Shown here piece by piece: positions 5,937 to 8,636 of a stretch of 8,636 nucleotides of DNA. Both the position numbers and the translations under genes were made by a program. The stretch is from Candidatus Eiseniibacteriota bacterium (GTDB taxonomy: Bacteria > Joyebacterota > Joyebacteria > Joyebacterales > Joyebacteraceae): NCBI GenBank assembly GCA_030639555.1, contig DAOWCM010000078.1, positions 1 to 8,636 of the forward strand. The letters run 5' to 3'. Under the pieces are notes generated by a model. It saw nothing but the letters and a program-made list of their open reading frames with translations. It was not told where the DNA came from and searched no databases. Every line of letters begins with the position of its first letter. Position 1 is the stretch's first letter.

Positions 5937-7366
5937 CCCGATCCTCTCCCCCCGGCGCCGGTGACGCCGGCCGCCATGACACACTCGTGTGGGTAGCTTC
6001 CATCGAAGCAGGCCACACAGTAGTTCTCCCTCGGCGGCGGCGCTGACGCCAGCAGTCCGTCGAAGGACAGGTAGCCCAGCGAGTCGACGCCGATGAACTT
6101 CGCGATCTCCGGTACGTCGTTGGCCGACGCGATGAGTTCCCCTCGCGTCGGGGTGTCTATGCCGTAGAAGCATGGGAACCTGATGGGCGGCGACGCGACG
6201 CGAAGGTGTATCTCCCTGGCGCCCGCGTCCCTGATCATCCGCATCAGCTTCTGGCTGGTAGTGCCGCGGACGATGGAGTCGTCCACGACCACGTCACTCC
6301 TTCCCGCCAGCGTGTCCGCGACGGGGTTGTACTTGATCCGCACGTTCAGGTCGCGCAGCGACTGCTTCGGGTGGATGAACGTCCGTCCGATGTAGTGGTT
6401 CCTGATGAGCCCGATCTCGAGCGGGATGCCCGCCGCCTCGCTGTAGCCCATCGCTGCTGAGTTGCTCGAGTCCGGCACGGAGATGACGATGTCGGCGTCC
6501 GCGGGGTGCTCGCGCGCGAGGTTCCGCCCGAGATTGCGCCTGACGTGGTCGACCGACACACCGCCGATGAACGAGTCCGGCCTCGAGAAGTAGATGTACT
6601 CGAAGATACAGAAGCTCCTCGGACCGCCGGCGGAATCGAGCCGGTGGAACTCCGGTCCCGAGCCGTTCAGCACCACCATCTCACCCGGCGCGATCTCTCT
6701 CTCCAGGTCCGCGCCCACGATGTCGAGCGCGCAGCTCTCTGACGCCACGGCCCATCCCCCGCTCTTGACTCTGCCGAAGCACAGGGGGCGGTACCCGCGC
6801 GAGTCCCTGACGGCCACGAGTCGGCCGTCTATCATCATCACGAGCGAGTAAGCGCCCTCTATGCCGGCCAGTGCTTCGTTCAGTATCGCCGGTATCTCAT
6901 CGACGGTGCCTGCGGGTCTCCTGGCATACGCGCGCGCGACCAGGTGGAGGATGGTCTCGGTGTCCGTTGTCGTCCTGAAGATGGCCCCCTGCGCCTCGAG
7001 CATCCCACGCACTCTCTCGGAGTCGACGAGGGTGCCGTTGTGCGCCGCGCCCAGCGTTCCTCCCCGGAAGCGCACGACTATCGGCTGCGCGTTGGCGAGC
7101 CTGCTCTGCCCCGTGGTCGAGTACCGGACGTGCCCGATGGCGACGTGTCCGGGCAGCTTGTCGAAGATCGCCTCGTCGCTGAAGACGCGATTGACGAGCC
7201 CCATCTCCTTGTGTTGATACGCCGTCTCACCGTTCCACGTGACGATGCCCGCGCTCTCCTGCCCGCGATGCTGAAGCGCGTAGAGGCCGAGGTACGTCAG
7301 CCTCGCCGCGTCCCGGTTTCCGGCGATTCCGAATATGCCGCATTCTTCGTGGAGCACAGTTGTCAC
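5933..7366 (-). CDS. purF: Amidophosphoribosyltransferase, [4Fe-4S] propeptide type
   Basis: PurF makes 5-phosphoribosylamine from PRPP and glutamine, the committed step of purine synthesis. The N-terminal class II (Ntn) glutaminase domain begins at HEECGIFG, where Cys9 is the expected nucleophile exposed after propeptide removal. It continues with GHVRYSTTG (78-86), AAHNGTL (107-113) and RDSRGYRPLCFGR (187-199). The C-terminal phosphoribosyltransferase domain carries the PRPP loop VVVDDSIVRGTTS (359-371). Cys253, Cys399, Cys450 and Cys453 fall where Bacillus subtilis PurF binds its [4Fe-4S] cluster. Length (up to 477 aa) is normal. Two GTG starts are possible, at 7366 and 7357, and each has a purine-rich sequence about 8 nt upstream. 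They give an 8- or 5-residue propeptide. The stop overlaps the purH ATG by 4 bp. Family regulation is by AMP/GMP feedback; no DNA operator was evident. Confidence 0.97.
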   Translation of the reverse strand: MTTVLHEECGIFGIAGNRDAARLTYLGLYALQHRGQESAGIVTWNGETAYQHKEMGLVNRVFSDEAIFDKLPGHVAIGHVRYSTTGQSRLANAQPIVVRFRGGTLGAAHNGTLVDSERVRGMLEAQGAIFRTTTDTETILHLVARAYARRPAGTVDEIPAILNEALAGIEGAYSLVMMIDGRLVAVRDSRGYRPLCFGRVKSGGWAVASESCALDIVGADLEREIAPGEMVVLNGSGPEFHRLDSAGGPRSFCIFEYIYFSRPDSFIGGVSVDHVRRNLGRNLAREHPADADIVISVPDSSNSAAMGYSEAAGIPLEIGLIRNHYIGRTFIHPKQSLRDLNVRIKYNPVADTLAGRSDVVVDDSIVRGTTSQKLMRMIRDAGAREIHLRVASPPIRFPCFYGIDTPTRGELIASANDVPEIAKFIGVDSLGYLSFDGLLASAPPPRENYCVACFDGSYPHECVMAAGVTGAGGRGSG

Positions 7367-7391
7367 CCCTTAGGCCCCTGGGCCGGCTCGG

Positions 7392-8096
7392 CTACGAAGA
7401 GACTCGCTCGAGCACCTCGGTGTAGGCCTCGATAAACCCGCCCATATCCTGGCGGAAGCGGTCCTTGTCCATGATCTCGCCCGTCTTCGCGTCGTGGAAC
7501 CGGCACGTGTCCGGGGAGATCTCGTCTCCCAGCACGAGTTCGCCGTCTTTGAGCCCGAACTCCAGCTTGAAGTCGACGAGCACCATGCTGCGTTGTTCGA
7601 GGAAACTCCTCATGACCGAGTTGATCGTGAGGGCGTCGCTCCTCATCTGGTCGACTTGGCTCTCAGTCGCGAGGTCCATCACCCGGATGTGGTCCTGAGT
7701 GATGATGGGGTCGTGCAGGTCGTCATCCTTGAGGTAGAACTCGACGATCGGCGGGTCGAAGCGCTTCAGGGCCTCGATCCCAAGCCGCCTGCAGAGCGAG
7801 CCCGCCGCCACGTTGCGCACCACGACCTCGACCCGGAGCATCTCGAGCCGCTCGACGACCATCTCGTTGTCGGAGATCTTCTCGACGAAGTGCGTCCGGA
7901 CGCCCTTGTCCTTCAGCAGGCCGAACAGGTGTGACGAGATCCTGTTGTTCAGGACGCCCTTGCCCGCGATGACCTCGTGCTTCGTGCCGTCGAATGCCGT
8001 CGCGTCGTTCTTGAACTCCTGGATCATGTACTCGGGCGAGTCGGTCTCCCACAGGATCTTCGCCTTGCCCTCGTAGAGCGCCTTCGTCTTCTTCAT
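7392..8096 (-). CDS. purC: Phosphoribosylaminoimidazole-succinocarboxamide (SAICAR) synthase
   Basis: PurC joins CAIR and aspartate using ATP to make SAICAR, the substrate of the upstream purB product. The 234-residue protein is close to the usual bacterial length (about 235-240). Family blocks appear in order: YEGKAK (8-13) and FKNDATAFDG (28-37) in the N-terminal ATP-binding part, EVVVRNVAAGSL (90-101), EFYLKDDDLHDP (119-130), LVDFKLEFG (173-181) and LGDEISPDTCRF (189-200), the last being the classic SAICAR synthetase signature. The reading frame stays open upstream to 8144, but the ATG at 8096 gives the canonical MKKTKALYEGK start. It has an AAGGAG Shine-Dalgarno 8 nt upstream and overlaps the purB stop by 4 bp. 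A 25-bp gap separates its stop from purF. Confidence 0.97.
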   Translation of the reverse strand: MKKTKALYEGKAKILWETDSPEYMIQEFKNDATAFDGTKHEVIAGKGVLNNRISSHLFGLLKDKGVRTHFVEKISDNEMVVERLEMLRVEVVVRNVAAGSLCRRLGIEALKRFDPPIVEFYLKDDDLHDPIITQDHIRVMDLATESQVDQMRSDALTINSVMRSFLEQRSMVLVDFKLEFGLKDGELVLGDEISPDTCRFHDAKTGEIMDKDRFRQDMGGFIEAYTEVLERVSS

Positions 8097-8636
8097 GCGA
8101 CGTTCTCCTTCACAGGTTGACGGGTCTTCTCCTCGGCTATACACAACCTCTCGAACACAGTGTCAGCGTGCGCCATGTGTCTGTCGAGGCTGAACGCGTC
8201 CTCGACACCCTGCTCTCCCAGTATCTCCAGCACCGTTGTGTCGCGCGACAACGTCTCCCTGAACGACTCGCCCGTCCTTCTCGCCTCCATCGCCGCGGAC
8301 TGGACGCGGTCGTAGGCCTCGTCTCTCGAGAGCCCGCTCTCGACCAGCCTTGTGAGGACCGTCCCCGAGAACGCGAGGCCACGCGAGGCTTCGAGGTTCT
8401 CAAGCATCCTCTCGGGTCTTATGTCGAGCGCCCTGACAATGCCGTCGAACTTCACCGTCATGTAGTGCGCGATGATGGAACTGTCCGGCAGGATGACGCG
8501 CTCGACCGATGAGTGCGAGATGTCCCGCTCGTGCCACAGCTCGATGTTCTCCATGCCCGCCAGCGCGTTGCCACGCAGGAGCCTCGGTAGCCCGCTCATC
8601 TGCTCGCACTTGACGGGATTCTTCTTGTGCGGCATG
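8093..8636 (-). CDS. purB: Adenylosuccinate lyase, C-terminal part (5' end outside window)
   Basis: Adenylosuccinate lyase removes fumarate from SAICAR to give AICAR, and from adenylosuccinate to give AMP, in the cytoplasm. The visible 180+ residues open inside the fumarase/aspartase superfamily signature (MPHKKNP at the very edge). The catalytic serine just before it should lie beyond the window. About 30 residues further on is LWHERDISHSSVERVILPD, a block typical of Bacillus-type PurB, followed by the helical C-terminal domain. Compared with the usual length of about 430 residues, roughly the first 250 are missing, so the visible Met is internal and not a start. The TGA stop overlaps the purC ATG by 4 bp (ATGA), which implies translational coupling. 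As a bifunctional enzyme it fits heading a cluster that also contains purC and purA. Family assignment is very secure. Confidence 0.96.
   Translation of the reverse strand, partial: MPHKKNPVKCEQMSGLPRLLRGNALAGMENIELWHERDISHSSVERVILPDSSIIAHYMTVKFDGIVRALDIRPERMLENLEASRGLAFSGTVLTRLVESGLSRDEAYDRVQSAAMEARRTGESFRETLSRDTTVLEILGEQGVEDAFSLDRHMAHADTVFERLCIAEEKTRQPVKENVA

Noticed and set aside
5937..6173. Upstream extension of the purH frame
   Set aside because: Overlaps the conserved C-terminus of purF, has no resemblance to PurH, and the ATG at 5936 has a good ribosome-binding site.
1..8636. tRNA, rRNA, CRISPR array, IS element or phage gene
   Set aside because: No spaced repeats, tRNA-like cloverleaf, transposase or integrase motifs were seen, and the genes are nearly contiguous.

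Overview
This G+C-rich bacterial window has every supportable gene on the minus strand, so transcription runs from high to low coordinates. In transcription order it holds purB (5'-truncated), purC, purF, purH, purE and purA. After a 206-bp gap come folE2, a small EF-Tu-domain-like protein, a SatD-like helix-turn-helix protein, and a lipoprotein that runs off the left edge. The organism looks like a diderm bacterium because of the probable lipoprotein and the tightly packed G+C-rich genes. The gene order does not match any model organism I know. An uncultured phylum (for example in or near the FCB/Eisenbacteria-like groups) is possible, but that is a guess.

Region 1 (8636 to 2407) is a purine biosynthesis operon. 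PurF performs the committed step, PurE, PurC and PurB perform the CAIR to AICAR steps, PurH makes IMP, and PurA commits IMP to AMP. PurB also acts in the AMP branch after PurA. The junctions are tight: 4-bp ATGA overlaps at purB/purC and purF/purH, a 1-bp TGATG overlap at purE/purA, and about 25 bp at purC/purF. The exception is a 120-bp purH-purE gap filled by a long nested inverted repeat. PurD, PurN/PurT, PurL/Q/S, PurM and PurK are not in the window.

Region 2 (2406 to 2201) is the only likely transcription-unit boundary. A G+C-rich hairpin follows purA, and a TTGACG-N17-TAGGCT promoter candidate precedes folE2.

Region 3 (2200 to 1) starts with folE2, a type IB GTP cyclohydrolase that starts folate (or queuosine) synthesis from GTP. 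The link to region 1 is metabolic: purines supply GTP, and folate supplies the 10-formyl-THF used by PurH. It then continues with a stand-alone 84-aa beta-barrel protein, a divergent SatD-like protein, and a translationally coupled lipoprotein of unknown function. These last three are the least understood part of the window.

No rRNA, tRNA, CRISPR array, transposase or prophage gene was seen. No gene-free stretch exceeds 300 bp. I found no convincing new defence or mobile system. The best leads are the palindromic element between purH and purE and the EF-like/SatD-like/lipoprotein cluster.
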